64,000 nt of DNA from Mycolicibacterium neoaurum ATCC 25795 (GTDB lineage: Bacteria; Actinomycetota; Actinomycetes; Mycobacteriales; Mycobacteriaceae): assembly GCF_000691525.1 (NCBI RefSeq), contig NZ_JMDW01000009.1, positions 124,001-188,000 of the forward strand, in the 5' to 3' direction. The stretch's first letter is position 1, and each line of letters opens with the position of its first letter. A program made the translations under genes and the position numbers. Of the stretch, positions 16,417 through 26,255 are shown in pieces. The notes beneath the pieces were generated by a model. That model was not told where the DNA came from. It did not search any database and worked only from the letters and a program-made list of their open reading frames with translations.

Positions 16417-16976
16417 GTGAGAAGAACCCACCGGAGTTCGAGGACTTCAAGGATGACCTGGAAGCGGCCGAACGTCGCGTCGCCGCCGAGATCGACCCCG
16501 GTGCCCGTGCGATGGTGGTGGCGGTCTGCGTCTTCGTGCTGCTCGGCACCTTCGTGCTGCCGCACACCGGTTCGGCGCGCGGACTCGACATCCTGGTGGC
16601 CAGCGATGTCGCGCACAGCACCGGCCTGTCGTTGCCCTCACGCGTATTCGTCTGGTTGGCGCTGGTCTTCGGTGTCGGGTTCTCGATCCTGGCGCTGCTG
16701 ACCCGGCGCTGGACGCTGGCCTGGATCGCACTTGCCGGCACCACCGTCGCCTGTCCGGCGGGCATGCTCGCGGTGTGGTCCCGGCAGACCGCAGGCGGTG
16801 ATCTGCCCGGTCCAGGGATCGGCCTGATCATCGCCTGGATCGCGGTGCTGGTGCTGGCCTTCCACTGGGCACGCGTGGTGTGGACGCGTACCGCGGTGCA
16901 TCTGAGTGCCGAGGAAGAGCGACGCGCGGCGATCGCCGCCCAGCAGCGTAAGTCGCTGCTGGACGACGAGGGCTAA
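16413..16976 (+). CDS. Conserved mycobacterial membrane protein (Rv2732c family)
   Basis: 187 aa from a GTG that overlaps the miaB stop (GTGA). The acidic N-terminus [20 protein letters not shown] precedes four hydrophobic helices: [53 protein letters not shown] and [19 protein letters not shown] charged tail [18 protein letters not shown] follows. It matches the position and size of Rv2732c, a membrane protein of unproven function. An in-frame ATG at 16404 is an alternative start. It converges on the DUF349 gene with a 4-bp overlap. Confidence 0.8.
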   Translation: MSEKNPPEFEDFKDDLEAAERRVAAEIDPGARAMVVAVCVFVLLGTFVLPHTGSARGLDILVASDVAHSTGLSLPSRVFVWLALVFGVGFSILALLTRRWTLAWIALAGTTVACPAGMLAVWSRQTAGGDLPGPGIGLIIAWIAVLVLAFHWARVVWTRTAVHLSAEEERRAAIAAQQRKSLLDDEG

Positions 16977-18325
16977 CGCTTCTTGGTGACGGCCTCGGCG
17001 GCCGTACCCGCCCACTCGCGCCACTGCGCGGCACTGGCCCGGGCCTTCTCGGCATCCTTGGTCTTACCGGCCGCCTCGGCCTTCTCCGCCTGGCGCTCGA
17101 ACTGCTCGGCCCGTTCCCGGAACTGGTCGGCACGGGCCTTGGCCTCGGCATCGGTGTGATCGACGGTCTGCGCGTCGCGGACCTTCTTCTCCACCGCCCG
17201 CAACCGGCGTTCCAGATCCGCCGAACGCTCGCGGGGTACCTTGCCGATGGCATCCCACTTGTCGCCGATGTTGCGCAGCGCCGACAGCGCGGCCTTGGGG
17301 TCGGAGATGTCGATGCGCTCGGCCTCGGCCAGCAGCTTCTCCTTGGCGTCGGCATTGGCGCTGAACTCGGCGTCCCGCTCGGCGTGTACGGCGTTGCGGG
17401 CGGCGAAGAAGGTGTCCTGGGCGGCCTTGAAACGTGCCCACAGCGCATCGTCGACATCCTTGGCCGCACGCCCGGCCGCCTTCCACTGGGCGAGCAGATC
17501 GCGGAAGGTCGCCGCGGTGGCGGCCCAGTCGGTGGAGTCGCTGAGCTTCTCGGCCTTCTCACACAAGGCCTCCTTCGCCTGGCGCGCACCGACGCGTTCA
17601 CGGTCGAGCTCGGCGAAGTGTGAACCACGGCGCCGGTTGAACGTCTCGCGCGCCGCCGAGTAGCGCTTCCACAGCGCGTCATCGGTCTTGCGGTCCAGCC
17701 CGGTGATGGTGCGCCATTCGTCAAGGATGGCGCGGAGCCGGTCGCCGGCGGCCTTCCACTGGCCGGTGGCGTTGGCGATCTCCTCGGCCTCGGCGGCCAG
17801 GGCTTCCTTGCGTGCGGTCTGCGCCGCACGGTGCTCATCGCGGCGTGCGCGTTCCTCGGCGGCGGCCCCGTCGGCGTGTTCGAGAATGCTGTTCAACCGG
17901 GCCTGCACGGAGTCGACATCGCCGAGAACCGCGGCCGTGGGCAGCGTCTCCAGTAGCGCCGTGGCGGCGGACTTGATCTTGCGGGCATCACCGCTGCCGG
18001 AGGCCAGCCGGGTTTCCAGCAGCACGACCTCGGTATTGAGGTCATCGAAGCGGCGACCGAAATGGGCGTAGGCCGCCTCGGCGTCACCGGCCTGCCAGGA
18101 CCCGATGACACGCTCACCGGCCGAGGTGATCAGCACGACCGTGCCATCGTCCTCGACACGGCCGAAGCGGTGCGGGTCCACCGACGGCGGCACGACCGGT
18201 GCCGCGGCGGCCGCCGGCCGGGGATGGGGTGCGGGCCGCGGTCCGGGCCGTGGGATCGGTTTCGGTGTGGGTTTGGGTGCCGACGTGTCGGCGGTCTCGC
18301 CCGGCCCTGAATCGCTGGTTGTCAT
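16973..18325 (-). CDS. DUF349 repeat protein (Rv2731 homologue)
   Basis: 450 aa, the same length as Rv2731. A Pro/Ala-rich disordered N-terminus (about 1-45) leads into repeated helical DUF349 units recognisable by [36 protein letters not shown] and [20 protein letters not shown]. The rest is Ala/Arg/Glu-rich coiled coil. DUF349 proteins are cytoplasmic; one studied member in other bacteria interacts with chromosome or ribosome factors, but no role is assigned here. A GAGGAAGAG ribosome binding site abuts the ATG. Confidence 0.87.
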   Translation of the reverse strand: MTTSDSGPGETADTSAPKPTPKPIPRPGPRPAPHPRPAAAAAPVVPPSVDPHRFGRVEDDGTVVLITSAGERVIGSWQAGDAEAAYAHFGRRFDDLNTEVVLLETRLASGSGDARKIKSAATALLETLPTAAVLGDVDSVQARLNSILEHADGAAAEERARRDEHRAAQTARKEALAAEAEEIANATGQWKAAGDRLRAILDEWRTITGLDRKTDDALWKRYSAARETFNRRRGSHFAELDRERVGARQAKEALCEKAEKLSDSTDWAATAATFRDLLAQWKAAGRAAKDVDDALWARFKAAQDTFFAARNAVHAERDAEFSANADAKEKLLAEAERIDISDPKAALSALRNIGDKWDAIGKVPRERSADLERRLRAVEKKVRDAQTVDHTDAEAKARADQFRERAEQFERQAEKAEAAGKTKDAEKARASAAQWREWAGTAAEAVTKKR

Positions 18326-18516
18326 CTCTTCCTCGCACTCCCGCGCGGTTTGACCCGCGCACCTGCCGCGCGACGCGGCGCCCGATGCTTCCGCACGTTA
18401 TTCAAGCAGGTCGGTCCAGTCCGTGCGCACAGCTTCGCGATGCGTGCGCGATCTGCGGTTGCGATCCGAACCGCTTTACGGGCAACCTCAGGACCCAAAC
18501 CCTTCAGGAGGCCGCG

Positions 18517-19398
18517 TTGGACAAGGCGGATATCGCCGCACTGCTGGCGCTCGGTGCCGCCCTGTTCATCGCCATCGGCGATGTCATCCACCAGCGCTCT
18601 GCCCACGAGGTGACCGACGAGGACGTCAGCCACCTCGCGCTGTTCCTGCGACTGCTGCGCGACCGGGCCTGGTGGGTCGGCAGCCTGGTCTCGGCGGTCG
18701 GGTTCGGTTTGCAGGCCGCGGCACTGGGATTCGGATCGGTGCTTCTGGTGCAGGCGCTGTTGGTGACCTCCTTGCTCTTCGCGCTGCCCCTCAATGCGCG
18801 GGCCTACCGGCGCCGGGTGACCCGTTTCGAATGGACGTGGGCGGTGCTGCTGGCGATCTCGGTGGCGGTGATCGTGACCGTCGGGAACCCCACGGAGGGC
18901 CAGGCCCGCGCCGGGACGGAGGCCTGGCTGGCCGTCATCGCCGTGCTGGGCCCGCTGCTGGTGCTGTGTGTGGCCGGAGCGCGGATCTGGTCGGGCAAGC
19001 CGATCGGCGCGATCCTGCTTGCGGTGGTGTCGGGCGCGCTGTGGGGGATCTTCGCGATCCTCACCAAGGCGGTGGTGGACCGACTGGGCGACGGGTTCGC
19101 AGAGCTGCTGCGCACTCCGGAGCTGTATGCGTGGGCGCTGGTCGCGGTGGCGGGCACCGCCTATCAACAAGCGGCCTTCCGAGCGGGCGCGATCACGGCG
19201 TCGCTACCGACGATGACGGTGACCGAACCGGTCGTCGCGTCTGCTCTCGGCGTGGTGGTGTTGGGGGAGACCTTGCGTCCCGGAGAGGCGGGGTGGATCA
19301 CCCTGGTGGCTGCGGTGGTGGTGATGGTCGTGGCGACCGCTGCGCTGGCGCGTGGCGAGGCGGGCTGGGCCGACGAGGAGGTTTCGCCCGCGCGCTAG
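18517..19398 (+). CDS. DMT superfamily (EamA-like) transporter, Rv2729c type
   Basis: 293 aa starting at TTG 18517, which has a near-perfect ribosome binding site (AGGAGG, 5 nt upstream). Nine or ten hydrophobic segments are visible, for example IAALLALGAALFIAIGDVI, LLVQALLVTSLLFALPL and AILLAVVSGALWGIFAILTK. The last helices, TMTVTEPVVASALGVVVLGE and WITLVAAVVVMVVATAAL, follow the DMT pattern. The substrate is unknown. A 191-bp leader separates it from the divergent DUF349 gene; I see no recognisable riboswitch there. Confidence 0.85.
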   Translation: MDKADIAALLALGAALFIAIGDVIHQRSAHEVTDEDVSHLALFLRLLRDRAWWVGSLVSAVGFGLQAAALGFGSVLLVQALLVTSLLFALPLNARAYRRRVTRFEWTWAVLLAISVAVIVTVGNPTEGQARAGTEAWLAVIAVLGPLLVLCVAGARIWSGKPIGAILLAVVSGALWGIFAILTKAVVDRLGDGFAELLRTPELYAWALVAVAGTAYQQAAFRAGAITASLPTMTVTEPVVASALGVVVLGETLRPGEAGWITLVAAVVVMVVATAALARGEAGWADEEVSPAR

Positions 19399-19401
19399 CG
19401 T
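19396..19401 (+). promoter_or_regulatory. -10 element of the Rv2728c-like gene, inside the upstream stop codon
   Basis: TAGCGT contains the TAG stop of the DMT gene and ends 6 nt before the GTG at 19408, so the miaA-dapF operon may have its own leaderless promoter here. Confidence 0.4.
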
Positions 19402-19407
19402 GAAGGC

Positions 19408-20073
19408 GTGTTGGCGGCCATTGCACTGATTCCATCCGCGCCGATCCTGGTGCCGGAGTTGGCCGGAGCGGCGGCCGAGGAGGTGGCCGATCTGCGGGCG
19501 GCCGTACTGACGGTCGGCGCCCAGCTGCCGTCACGCTGGGTCGCCGTGGCCGCGGGTCAGGGCTCTGCCGTCGTGGGCCCGCAGGCGGTCGGAACCTTCG
19601 CCGGTTACGGTGCCGACATCGTCGTGAGGTTGTCGCCGGGGTCGGACGGCGCGGTGACCGACCTGCCGCTGGCCGCGTTGATCACCGGCTGGGTGCGCGC
19701 CAACGCCGCGCCCGACGCCGTGGCCGAAGTGCACATCGTCGGACCGGACACCGATACCCGATCCCTGCGTGCGGTCCTGGACGCCACCGGTGACCCGATC
19801 GGCGTGCTGGTGGTCGCCGACGGCGCAAATACCCTGACCCCCACCGCGCCGGGTGGGTTCGATCCCGATTCGGCGCAAGGGCAGCGCCGGCTCGACGATG
19901 CGCTGGCCGCCGGTGACACCGCGAACCTGGCCGACGTGGCCGTCGGTGCGGTGGGGCGCGATGCCTATCGGGTGGTGGCCGACCTGGTCGGTGCGACACC
20001 GGTGGTGGCGCATGAGCTCTACCGCGGCGCCCCGTACGGGGTCGGCTACTTCGTCGGGACGTGGCGGCTGTGA
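19408..20073 (+). CDS. Conserved protein with class III extradiol dioxygenase-like fold (Rv2728c family)
   Basis: 221 aa from GTG. It starts [20 protein letters not shown], with later strands [14 protein letters not shown] and [15 protein letters not shown], and GYFVGTWRL at the end. The pattern of N-terminal [10 protein letters not shown] and the internal [13 protein letters not shown] resembles LigB/MEMO-like proteins, but metal ligands cannot be confirmed by eye. It is conserved just before miaA in mycobacteria, and its TGA overlaps the miaA GTG. Function unknown. Confidence 0.75.
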   Translation: MLAAIALIPSAPILVPELAGAAAEEVADLRAAVLTVGAQLPSRWVAVAAGQGSAVVGPQAVGTFAGYGADIVVRLSPGSDGAVTDLPLAALITGWVRANAAPDAVAEVHIVGPDTDTRSLRAVLDATGDPIGVLVVADGANTLTPTAPGGFDPDSAQGQRRLDDALAAGDTANLADVAVGAVGRDAYRVVADLVGATPVVAHELYRGAPYGVGYFVGTWRL

Positions 20074-20987
20074 CCCCAGCGCTGCGGCCGGTCGCCGTGA
20101 TCGGCCCGACCGGCACCGGGAAGTCCGCGCTCGCGCTGGCACTGGCCCACCGACTGGGTGGCGAGATCGTCAACGCCGACGCCATGCAGCTCTACCGCGG
20201 TATGGACATCGGCACCGCCAAACTGCCGCCCGAGCAGCGCGAAGGCATCGTCCACCACCAGCTCGATGTCCTCGACGTCACCGAGAACGCCTCGGTCGCG
20301 CGGTATCAGCACAGTGCGGCCGCCGATATCGAGGCCATCCTGGCGCGTGCAGCTGTGCCGGTGATCGTGGGCGGCTCGATGCTCTACATCCAGTCCCTGC
20401 TCGACCAGTGGTCGTTTCCCGATACCGATCCCACGGTGCGGGCCAAATGGGAGGCCCGGCTGGCCGAGGACGGGGTGGCCGCACTGCACGGCGAACTGGC
20501 GCGCGTCGATCCCGCCGCGGCGGCGGCAATTCTGGACACCGACGCCCGCCGCATCGTGCGGGCGCTGGAAGTCGTCGAGTTGACCGGTGAACCGTTCGCC
20601 GCGTCCGCGCCACGGATCGGCAATCCGCGGTGGGGCACCCAGATCATCGGATTGGACTGGGAGACAGGCGCGCTCGATACCCGCTTGCGCGCGCGCACCG
20701 AGGCCATGTTCGCCGACGGACTGGTCGGAGAGGTCGGCGGCCTGATCGAGCGCGGCCTGCGCGACGGGGTGACCGCCGCCCGCGCGATCGGCTACGCCCA
20801 GGTGCTCGCGGCGCTGGATGCCGGCGATGATCCCGATTTCGCCGGGGCGCGCGAAGCCACCTTCGTGGGCACCCGACGGTATGTGCGGCGGCAGCGGTCA
20901 TGGTTCCGGCGTGATCATCGGGTCCGGTGGCTGGACGGTTCGCGCGATGACCTGGTCGAGGCCGCGCTGAGTATCCTGGACGGGTGA
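20070..20987 (+). CDS. miaA: tRNA dimethylallyltransferase MiaA
   Basis: 305 aa from a GTG overlapping the upstream TGA. P-loop [15 protein letters not shown] is at the start, followed by [37 protein letters not shown] and a C-terminal [18 protein letters not shown] tRNA-binding stretch. The enzyme transfers dimethylallyl to A37 of tRNAs reading UNN codons, the substrate for MiaB. A GTG at 20061 would add 3 residues. The dapF start overlaps its stop, so translation is coupled. Confidence 0.96.
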   Translation: MTPALRPVAVIGPTGTGKSALALALAHRLGGEIVNADAMQLYRGMDIGTAKLPPEQREGIVHHQLDVLDVTENASVARYQHSAAADIEAILARAAVPVIVGGSMLYIQSLLDQWSFPDTDPTVRAKWEARLAEDGVAALHGELARVDPAAAAAILDTDARRIVRALEVVELTGEPFAASAPRIGNPRWGTQIIGLDWETGALDTRLRARTEAMFADGLVGEVGGLIERGLRDGVTAARAIGYAQVLAALDAGDDPDFAGAREATFVGTRRYVRRQRSWFRRDHRVRWLDGSRDDLVEAALSILDG

Positions 20988-21850
20988 TACTGGGCATCCC
21001 CTTCGTCAAGGGACACGGAACGCAGAACGACTTCGTCGTGCTGCCCGACCTGGATGCCGAACTCGAACTGCACGCCGACTGGGTGGCCACCCTGTGCGAC
21101 CGGCGCCGCGGCCTCGGCGCCGACGGGGTGCTGCGGGTGACGACCGCCGCCGCGGCCCGGGCGGCCGGGGCGTTCGCCGTGCTGCCCGAGGGGGTGGCCG
21201 GCGACGACTGGTACATGGACTACCGCAACGCCGACGGCTCGATCGCCCAGATGTGCGGTAACGGGGTGCGAGTGTTCGCGCACTATCTGCGTGCCGCCGG
21301 TCTGGAGCACCGTGACGAGTTCGTGGTGGGCTCGTTGGCCGGGCCACGACCGGTGGTCGTGCGGATCGACGCCGGCGAGCGCGCGCGGGCCGAGGTCACC
21401 GTGGACATGGGCAAGGCCGTCCTGCTGGGGACCGGTTCGGCCGTGGTCGGCGGGCAGAGCTTCACCGGGCTCGGCGTGGATGTCGGCAATCCGCATCTGG
21501 CCTGCGTCAGCGATCTCAGCGCCGCGCAGCTTGCCGCCCTCGACGTGGCAGCCCCGGTGTCCTTCGATACCGGTCAGTTCCCCGAGGGTGTCAACATCGA
21601 GGTGCTCACCCGCCCTGAGTCGGGCGCGGTCAGCATGCGGGTCCATGAACGCGGAGTCGGCGAAACACGTTCCTGCGGAACAGGAACCGTTGCGGCGGCG
21701 TTGGCTGCCCTGGTGGACGGCGGCGATGACACCGGGACCTTACGGGTCCGTATCCCCGGCGGCGAGGTCACCGTCACCATCACCGAGGCCACCAGCTACC
21801 TGCATGGTCCGTCGGCCCTGGTGGCCCGCGGTGACTATGCGGGCGATTAA
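20984..21850 (+). CDS. dapF: Diaminopimelate epimerase
   Basis: 288 aa from a GTG overlapping the miaA stop. The two catalytic cysteines are at about 91 (AQMCGNGVR) and 231 (TRSCGTGTV), the acid and base that interconvert LL- and meso-diaminopimelate. The N-terminal [13 protein letters not shown] and the GNPHLACV segment are also conserved. The product feeds peptidoglycan and lysine synthesis. It follows miaA in the operon and precedes hflX by 45 bp. Confidence 0.97.
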   Translation: MILGIPFVKGHGTQNDFVVLPDLDAELELHADWVATLCDRRRGLGADGVLRVTTAAAARAAGAFAVLPEGVAGDDWYMDYRNADGSIAQMCGNGVRVFAHYLRAAGLEHRDEFVVGSLAGPRPVVVRIDAGERARAEVTVDMGKAVLLGTGSAVVGGQSFTGLGVDVGNPHLACVSDLSAAQLAALDVAAPVSFDTGQFPEGVNIEVLTRPESGAVSMRVHERGVGETRSCGTGTVAAALAALVDGGDDTGTLRVRIPGGEVTVTITEATSYLHGPSALVARGDYAGD

Positions 21851-21895
21851 TCACATGCGTGCAGCCCGGGCGGCATGTCACCATCGAAAGCACAT

Positions 21896-23308
21896 ATGAC
21901 TGAATTTTCTCCGAACAATCCCGTACCCAGTACCGGTGAACTCGCCCTGGAAGACCGGGCGGCCCTGCGCAGGGTCGCCGGACTGTCCACCGAGCTCGCC
22001 GATATCTCCGAAGTCGAGTATCGCCAGCTGCGTCTGGAGCGCGTGGTCCTGGTGGGGGTGTGGACCGAGGGCAGCGCGGCCGATGTCGACGCGAGCATGG
22101 CCGAACTGGCCGCGCTCGCCGAGACCGCAGGCTCGGAGGTCCTCGAGGGTCTGGTGCAACGCCGCGACAAGCCCGACGCCTCGACCTATATCGGTTCCGG
22201 CAAGGCCATCGAGCTGCGTGAGATCGTCGAGGCCACCGGTGCGGACACCGTCATCTGCGACGGCGAGCTCAGCCCCGCCCAGCTCAACGCCCTGGAGAAG
22301 GCCGTCAAGGTCAAGGTGATCGACCGCACCGCCCTGATCCTGGACATCTTCGCCCAGCACGCGACGAGCCGGGAGGGCAAGGCGCAGGTGTCGCTGGCCC
22401 AGATGGAGTACATGCTGCCGCGACTGCGCGGTTGGGGTGAATCGATGTCCCGGCAGGCCGGTGGCCGGGCCGGTGGTGCCGGTGGCGGTGTGGGTACTCG
22501 CGGCCCTGGTGAGACCAAGATCGAGACCGACCGGCGCCGCATCCGCGAGCGGATGTCCAAACTGCGCCGCGAGATCAAGGATATGAAGAAGATCCGCGAC
22601 ACCCAGCGCGGCAGCCGTCGGCGCAGCGATGCCGCCGCACTGGCGATCGTCGGCTACACCAACGCCGGCAAGTCCAGCCTGCTCAACGCGCTCACCGGGG
22701 CCGGCGTCCTCGTCGAGAATGCGCTGTTCGCCACGCTGGAGCCGACCACCCGGCGTGGGGAGTTCGAGGATGGTCGCGCGTTCGTGCTCACCGACACCGT
22801 CGGGTTCGTCCGCCACCTGCCAACCCAGCTGGTGGAGGCGTTCCGGTCCACCCTGGAGGAGGTGGCCGACGCGGAGTTGCTCATCCACGTGGTCGACGGC
22901 TCCGATGCCACCCCGCTGGCCCAGATCCAGGCGGTGCGTACGGTGATCAACGATGTCGTCACCGAATACGGCATCGCCCCACCGCCGGAACTGTTGGTGG
23001 TCAACAAGATCGACGCGGCGGGTGATCTCGCGCTGGCACAGCTGCGGCGTGCGCTGCCGGACGCGGTGTTCGTCTCGGCGCACACCGGGGAAGGCCTGGC
23101 GCAGTTACGTACCCGGATGGCGGATCTGGTCGAGCCGACCGACGCGTTCGTCGACGTGACGTTGCCCTACGAGCGCGGCGACCTGGTGGCCCGCGTCCAC
23201 GCCGAGGGGCGCATCGAATCGACGGAACACACCGACAAGGGAACCAAAATCGCTGCCCGCGTGCCGGTTCCGCTCGCGGCAGCACTCGGGGAGTTCAGTA
23301 ACTGGTAG
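21896..23308 (+). CDS. hflX: Ribosome-associated GTPase HflX
   Basis: 470 aa from ATG 21896 (MTEFSPNNPVPSTGELALED). The N-terminal HflX domain has DKPDASTYIGSGKAIELR, a coiled linker follows with GPGETKIETDRRRIRERM, and the GTPase has P-loop GYTNAGKSSLLN, switch TDTVGFVRHLP and NKID. HflX splits or rescues stalled and hibernating ribosomes; in mycobacteria it is linked to macrolide tolerance and hypoxia. An ATG at 21875 would add 7 residues, but homologues start near the chosen site. A hairpin follows the stop. Confidence 0.94.
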   Translation: MTEFSPNNPVPSTGELALEDRAALRRVAGLSTELADISEVEYRQLRLERVVLVGVWTEGSAADVDASMAELAALAETAGSEVLEGLVQRRDKPDASTYIGSGKAIELREIVEATGADTVICDGELSPAQLNALEKAVKVKVIDRTALILDIFAQHATSREGKAQVSLAQMEYMLPRLRGWGESMSRQAGGRAGGAGGGVGTRGPGETKIETDRRRIRERMSKLRREIKDMKKIRDTQRGSRRRSDAAALAIVGYTNAGKSSLLNALTGAGVLVENALFATLEPTTRRGEFEDGRAFVLTDTVGFVRHLPTQLVEAFRSTLEEVADAELLIHVVDGSDATPLAQIQAVRTVINDVVTEYGIAPPPELLVVNKIDAAGDLALAQLRRALPDAVFVSAHTGEGLAQLRTRMADLVEPTDAFVDVTLPYERGDLVARVHAEGRIESTEHTDKGTKIAARVPVPLAAALGEFSNW

Positions 23309-23314
23309 TCGACA

Positions 23315-23371
23315 CGGGCAGGCGCACCGTTCATCGGATCCCCCGAGGTCCCGGTGATGGGCGCCTGCCCG
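23315..23371. terminator. Bidirectional terminator-like hairpin between hflX and the PE-PPE gene
   Basis: CGGGCAGGCGC at 23315-23325 pairs perfectly with GCGCCTGCCCG at 23361-23371. The 35-nt loop can extend the stem with short ACC/GGT pairs. It lies exactly between two convergent genes. There is no U-run, as is usual for mycobacterial intrinsic terminators. Confidence 0.65.
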
Positions 23372-23375
23372 CGGG

Positions 23376-24908
23376 TCAGGCGGCCGCCGCGTCGCCGGCG
23401 GGCGAGGGATCCGAATCGGTTTCGGTCGTCGTATCGTCGCGTGTCACGATCGATGTCGCGACGCCCGAATCCTCGGTCGTCGCACCATCTGGGTGCAGCA
23501 CCTCGACCGTCGGTGCTCGGTCTTCGTCCTGATCGTCCAGGCCCTCGTCGCGCACATCCTCGACCAGGTCCTCGCGGGAAAGATCCTCTTGACGCTGTTC
23601 CACGTCGTCGTTGCCGCGCACATCCTCGCTGCTCGGGTCTTTGAGCAGGTCTTCGGTATCGCCGGACTCGTCGTCTGTCGTGGCGGTGTCGAGCGAGTGG
23701 GAAAGCGGCAGCACGTCCGCACCGTCGGTGTCGGGCGGCGTCGTCAGGCGGGTGCGCTGCTCGTCTGGCACGATCGCCGCCGGCGGCGCCGGTGCCGGGA
23801 CGGGCTTCGGGCCGAAGGCGGCCTGGAAGCCCTCGCCGATCGCGGCCGCGACATCCTGGACGAAGGTGACCGGATTGATCCTGGGAATCAAGCGGAACGG
23901 TGCGGGCACACCGTAACTGAGGGTGCGGTCGTAACCGGTCTCGATGAGCACCCGCAAGAGCGGGGAGACGAAGTCCACGATCGGGGTGATCAGGAACCCG
24001 GTGCCGGTGAAGGCGGCGAATTCGAGGAACGGCCGCACGATCGGCAGGGTGCGGGTCGGGACGGTGACGTAGCGGGTATCGCCGTGCTCCTCCCAGTTGT
24101 CCTGATCGGCCAGTTCGACGGCCAGTTCTTCCGGGGTGTAGTCGTCGGGCAGTTCGCCGACGTCTTTCTGGTTGGGGGCCAGGTAGGTGCCGTGCACGTA
24201 CCAGAAGCCCGCGATCGCGTTCAGCACGGCGAGCGCGTTGACGGGGTAGATCGGGAAGTCGGAGACGCCGTCGTACTGGAAGGCGATATCGGTGGCGCAG
24301 ATGTGGTCGCAGGTGTCGGTGGGTGCGGGCAGCCCGAACGTGGCATCCAGGATGGGCACGTGCCCCAGGAAGGCCAGTCGCTCGAACAGGCCGCCGTTGG
24401 GGCGGTTCGTGTTTCCGATCATGACGAAGGACAGGTAGTTCTGGTTCTTGGGAAGTCCGGCGAGATTGCGCTTTTCCCGGCTGACGATGTTGGCGCCCTG
24501 GGAGTAGCCCATCAGGATCACCGGGGTGTTCGGCGGGTTCTGCGCCAGGGTGTCGACCAGCGTGCCGTTGAGCGTGGAGAGTCCCGCTCCGGTCGACACA
24601 TCCCATTTGTCGCCGGTCAGGCCGCCCCATCCGGGTAGCGGGATGGGCCAGAACTGTGCCGGGTAGTTGATGCCTTCCAGCGTGCAGTCGTTGTCTGCGG
24701 TGCAGGACGGGTTGAACGGCGCGATGTAGTAGTCCCTGGCGTTCTCCAGATACCCGTCGATCCCGTTCGCGTCGGGGGTGCCCGTGCCGGGGACGATCAG
24801 CGCGGTGGCGGCCAGCGCGGCGGCCAGGGTCAGCGTCGAGGCGACCGACACCGCGATCGCGAGGAGCACCGTGATCACTGTTGTGATGGCGCGCCGTGCA
24901 AAGCCCAT
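23376..24908 (-). CDS. PE-PPE domain serine hydrolase with acidic C-terminal tail
   Basis: 510 aa from ATG 24908 with a GAGGGGG ribosome binding site. An N-terminal signal or anchor helix (about 8-36) is followed by a PE-PPE/cutinase-like alpha/beta hydrolase domain to about residue 330. The domain has VPGTGTPDANGIDGYL, the nucleophile Ser136 in ILMGYSQGANIVS, and HICATDIAFQYDGVSDFPIY. Members of PF08237 have shown esterase activity on acyl substrates. From about residue 380 the tail is Pro/Ala and then Asp/Glu/Thr-rich low complexity. It has no PE or PPE leader of its own. It is not part of the M. tuberculosis order here. Confidence 0.86.
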   Translation of the reverse strand: MGFARRAITTVITVLLAIAVSVASTLTLAAALAATALIVPGTGTPDANGIDGYLENARDYYIAPFNPSCTADNDCTLEGINYPAQFWPIPLPGWGGLTGDKWDVSTGAGLSTLNGTLVDTLAQNPPNTPVILMGYSQGANIVSREKRNLAGLPKNQNYLSFVMIGNTNRPNGGLFERLAFLGHVPILDATFGLPAPTDTCDHICATDIAFQYDGVSDFPIYPVNALAVLNAIAGFWYVHGTYLAPNQKDVGELPDDYTPEELAVELADQDNWEEHGDTRYVTVPTRTLPIVRPFLEFAAFTGTGFLITPIVDFVSPLLRVLIETGYDRTLSYGVPAPFRLIPRINPVTFVQDVAAAIGEGFQAAFGPKPVPAPAPPAAIVPDEQRTRLTTPPDTDGADVLPLSHSLDTATTDDESGDTEDLLKDPSSEDVRGNDDVEQRQEDLSREDLVEDVRDEGLDDQDEDRAPTVEVLHPDGATTEDSGVATSIVTRDDTTTETDSDPSPAGDAAAA

Positions 24909-24995
24909 CGGTTCCCCCTCGTCGTGGTTTTCGGCCGGCTCTTCGGATCGTTGCACTCGAGCGGGCTGACGGGAGCGTAAACCGCATATTGAAAA

Positions 24996-25014
24996 TAGAA
25001 TCTCATTCTAATAT
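24996..25014. promoter_or_regulatory. Operator palindrome and -10 of the acyl-CoA cassette
   Basis: TAGAAT-CTC-ATTCTA (24996-25010) is a perfect inverted repeat, and TAATAT (25009-25014) overlapping its right arm is a plausible -10. It lies 35 bp before the TTG start of a four-gene operon whose last gene is a TetR regulator, so autoregulation at this site is likely. Confidence 0.65.
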
Positions 25015-25049
25015 CGTCGGTCCGTCCGGATTCGTGGAGGGAGTGTCCG

Positions 25050-26255
25050 TTGGGTTTGCGTGGTGACGCAGCGATTGTCGGGTTCCACGAGCTACCGGCG
25101 ACGCGAAAGCCGACCGGGGCCGCGGAATTCACGATCGAACAATGGGCGCGGCTGGCAGCCGCGGCGGTGGCCGATGCCGGCTTGTCGGTGCAGCAGGTCG
25201 ATGGGCTGGTGACCTGCGGGGTCATGGAGTCCCAGCTGTTCGTGCCGTCCACGGTCGCCGAGTACCTGGGTCTTGCGGTGAACTTCGCCGAGATCGTCGA
25301 TCTCGGCGGTGCCTCGGGCGCGGCCATGGTGTGGCGCGCGGCGGCGGCCATCGAACTCGGGCTCTGCCAGGCGGTGCTGTGTGCCATCCCGGCCAACTAT
25401 CTGACGCCGATGTCGGCGGAGCGTCCCTACGATCCCGGCGATGCGCTGTTCTACGGGGCCTCCAGCTTCCGGTACGGCTCGCCGCAGGCCGAGTTCGAGA
25501 TCCCCTACGGCTACCTCGGCCAGAACGGGCCTTACGCACAGGTCGCCCAGATGTATTCGGCGGCATACGGATACGACGAGAAAGCGATGGCCAAGATCGT
25601 CGTCGACCAACGGGTGAACGCCAACCACACACCCGGTGCGGTGTTCCGGGACAAATCGGTGACCATCGCCGACGTCCTGGACAGCCCGATCATCGCCTCC
25701 CCGCTGCACATGCTGGAAATCGTCATGCCGTGCATGGGGGGATCGGCAGTGCTGGTCACCAATGCCGAACTGGCCCGCACAACCCGGCACCGGCCGGTCT
25801 GGATCAGGGGATTCGGCGAACGGGTGCCGTACAAATCCCCGGTCTATGCCGCCGACCCGCTCCAGACACCCATGGTGAAGGTCGCCGAATCCGCCTTCGG
25901 GATGGCCGGTCTGTCCCCGGCAGACATGGACATGGTGTCGATATACGACTGCTACACCATCACCGCGCTGTTGACGTTGGAGGACGCGGGCTTCTGCGCC
26001 AAAGGCGCGGGTATGCAGTTCGTCACCGACCACGACCTGACCTTCCGCGGTGACTTCCCCATGAACACCGCAGGCGGCCAGCTCGGCTACGGCCAGCCAG
26101 GAAATGCCGGTGGTATGCACCATGTCTGCGATGCCACGCGCCAGCTCATGGGACGTGCCGGGGAAACTCAGGTCGCCGACTGTCACCGTGCCTTCGTCTC
26201 GGGCAACGGTGGAGTGCTCAGCGAGCAAGAAGCTCTCGTCCTGGAGGGGGACTGA
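25050..26255 (+). CDS. Thiolase-fold lipid-transfer protein (Ltp), predicted aldolase-type, no nucleophilic Cys
   Basis: 401 aa from TTG 25050 with ribosome binding site GGAGGGAG. The fold is the non-decarboxylating thiolase (SCP2/Ltp) type: GDAAIVGFHELPATR, LSVQQVDGLVTCGVM and a C-terminal NTAGGQLGYGQPGNAGGMHH. The position of the thiolase nucleophile reads VDLGGASGAAM (Ala88 in place of Cys), and VSIYDCYTITALLTLEDAGF supplies tyrosines like those used by Ltp2-type retro-aldolases. It overlaps the DUF35 gene by 1 nt. Prediction: a DUF35-dependent C-C lyase on an acyl-CoA rather than a thiolase. Confidence 0.8.
   Translation: MGLRGDAAIVGFHELPATRKPTGAAEFTIEQWARLAAAAVADAGLSVQQVDGLVTCGVMESQLFVPSTVAEYLGLAVNFAEIVDLGGASGAAMVWRAAAAIELGLCQAVLCAIPANYLTPMSAERPYDPGDALFYGASSFRYGSPQAEFEIPYGYLGQNGPYAQVAQMYSAAYGYDEKAMAKIVVDQRVNANHTPGAVFRDKSVTIADVLDSPIIASPLHMLEIVMPCMGGSAVLVTNAELARTTRHRPVWIRGFGERVPYKSPVYAADPLQTPMVKVAESAFGMAGLSPADMDMVSIYDCYTITALLTLEDAGFCAKGAGMQFVTDHDLTFRGDFPMNTAGGQLGYGQPGNAGGMHHVCDATRQLMGRAGETQVADCHRAFVSGNGGVLSEQEALVLEGD

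Noticed and set aside
18322..18516. Open reverse frame upstream of the DUF349 gene, Arg-rich, ending in an ATGA overlap with its start
   Set aside because: It continues antisense through the DMT transporter gene, has no good start or ribosome binding site, and its composition is typical of chance open frames in GC-rich DNA. Rv2730 lies at this place in M. tuberculosis, but I could not support a gene here.
18326..18516. Possible riboswitch in the 191-bp leader of the DMT transporter
   Set aside because: No conserved riboswitch core could be recognised by eye; only a good ribosome binding site is evident.
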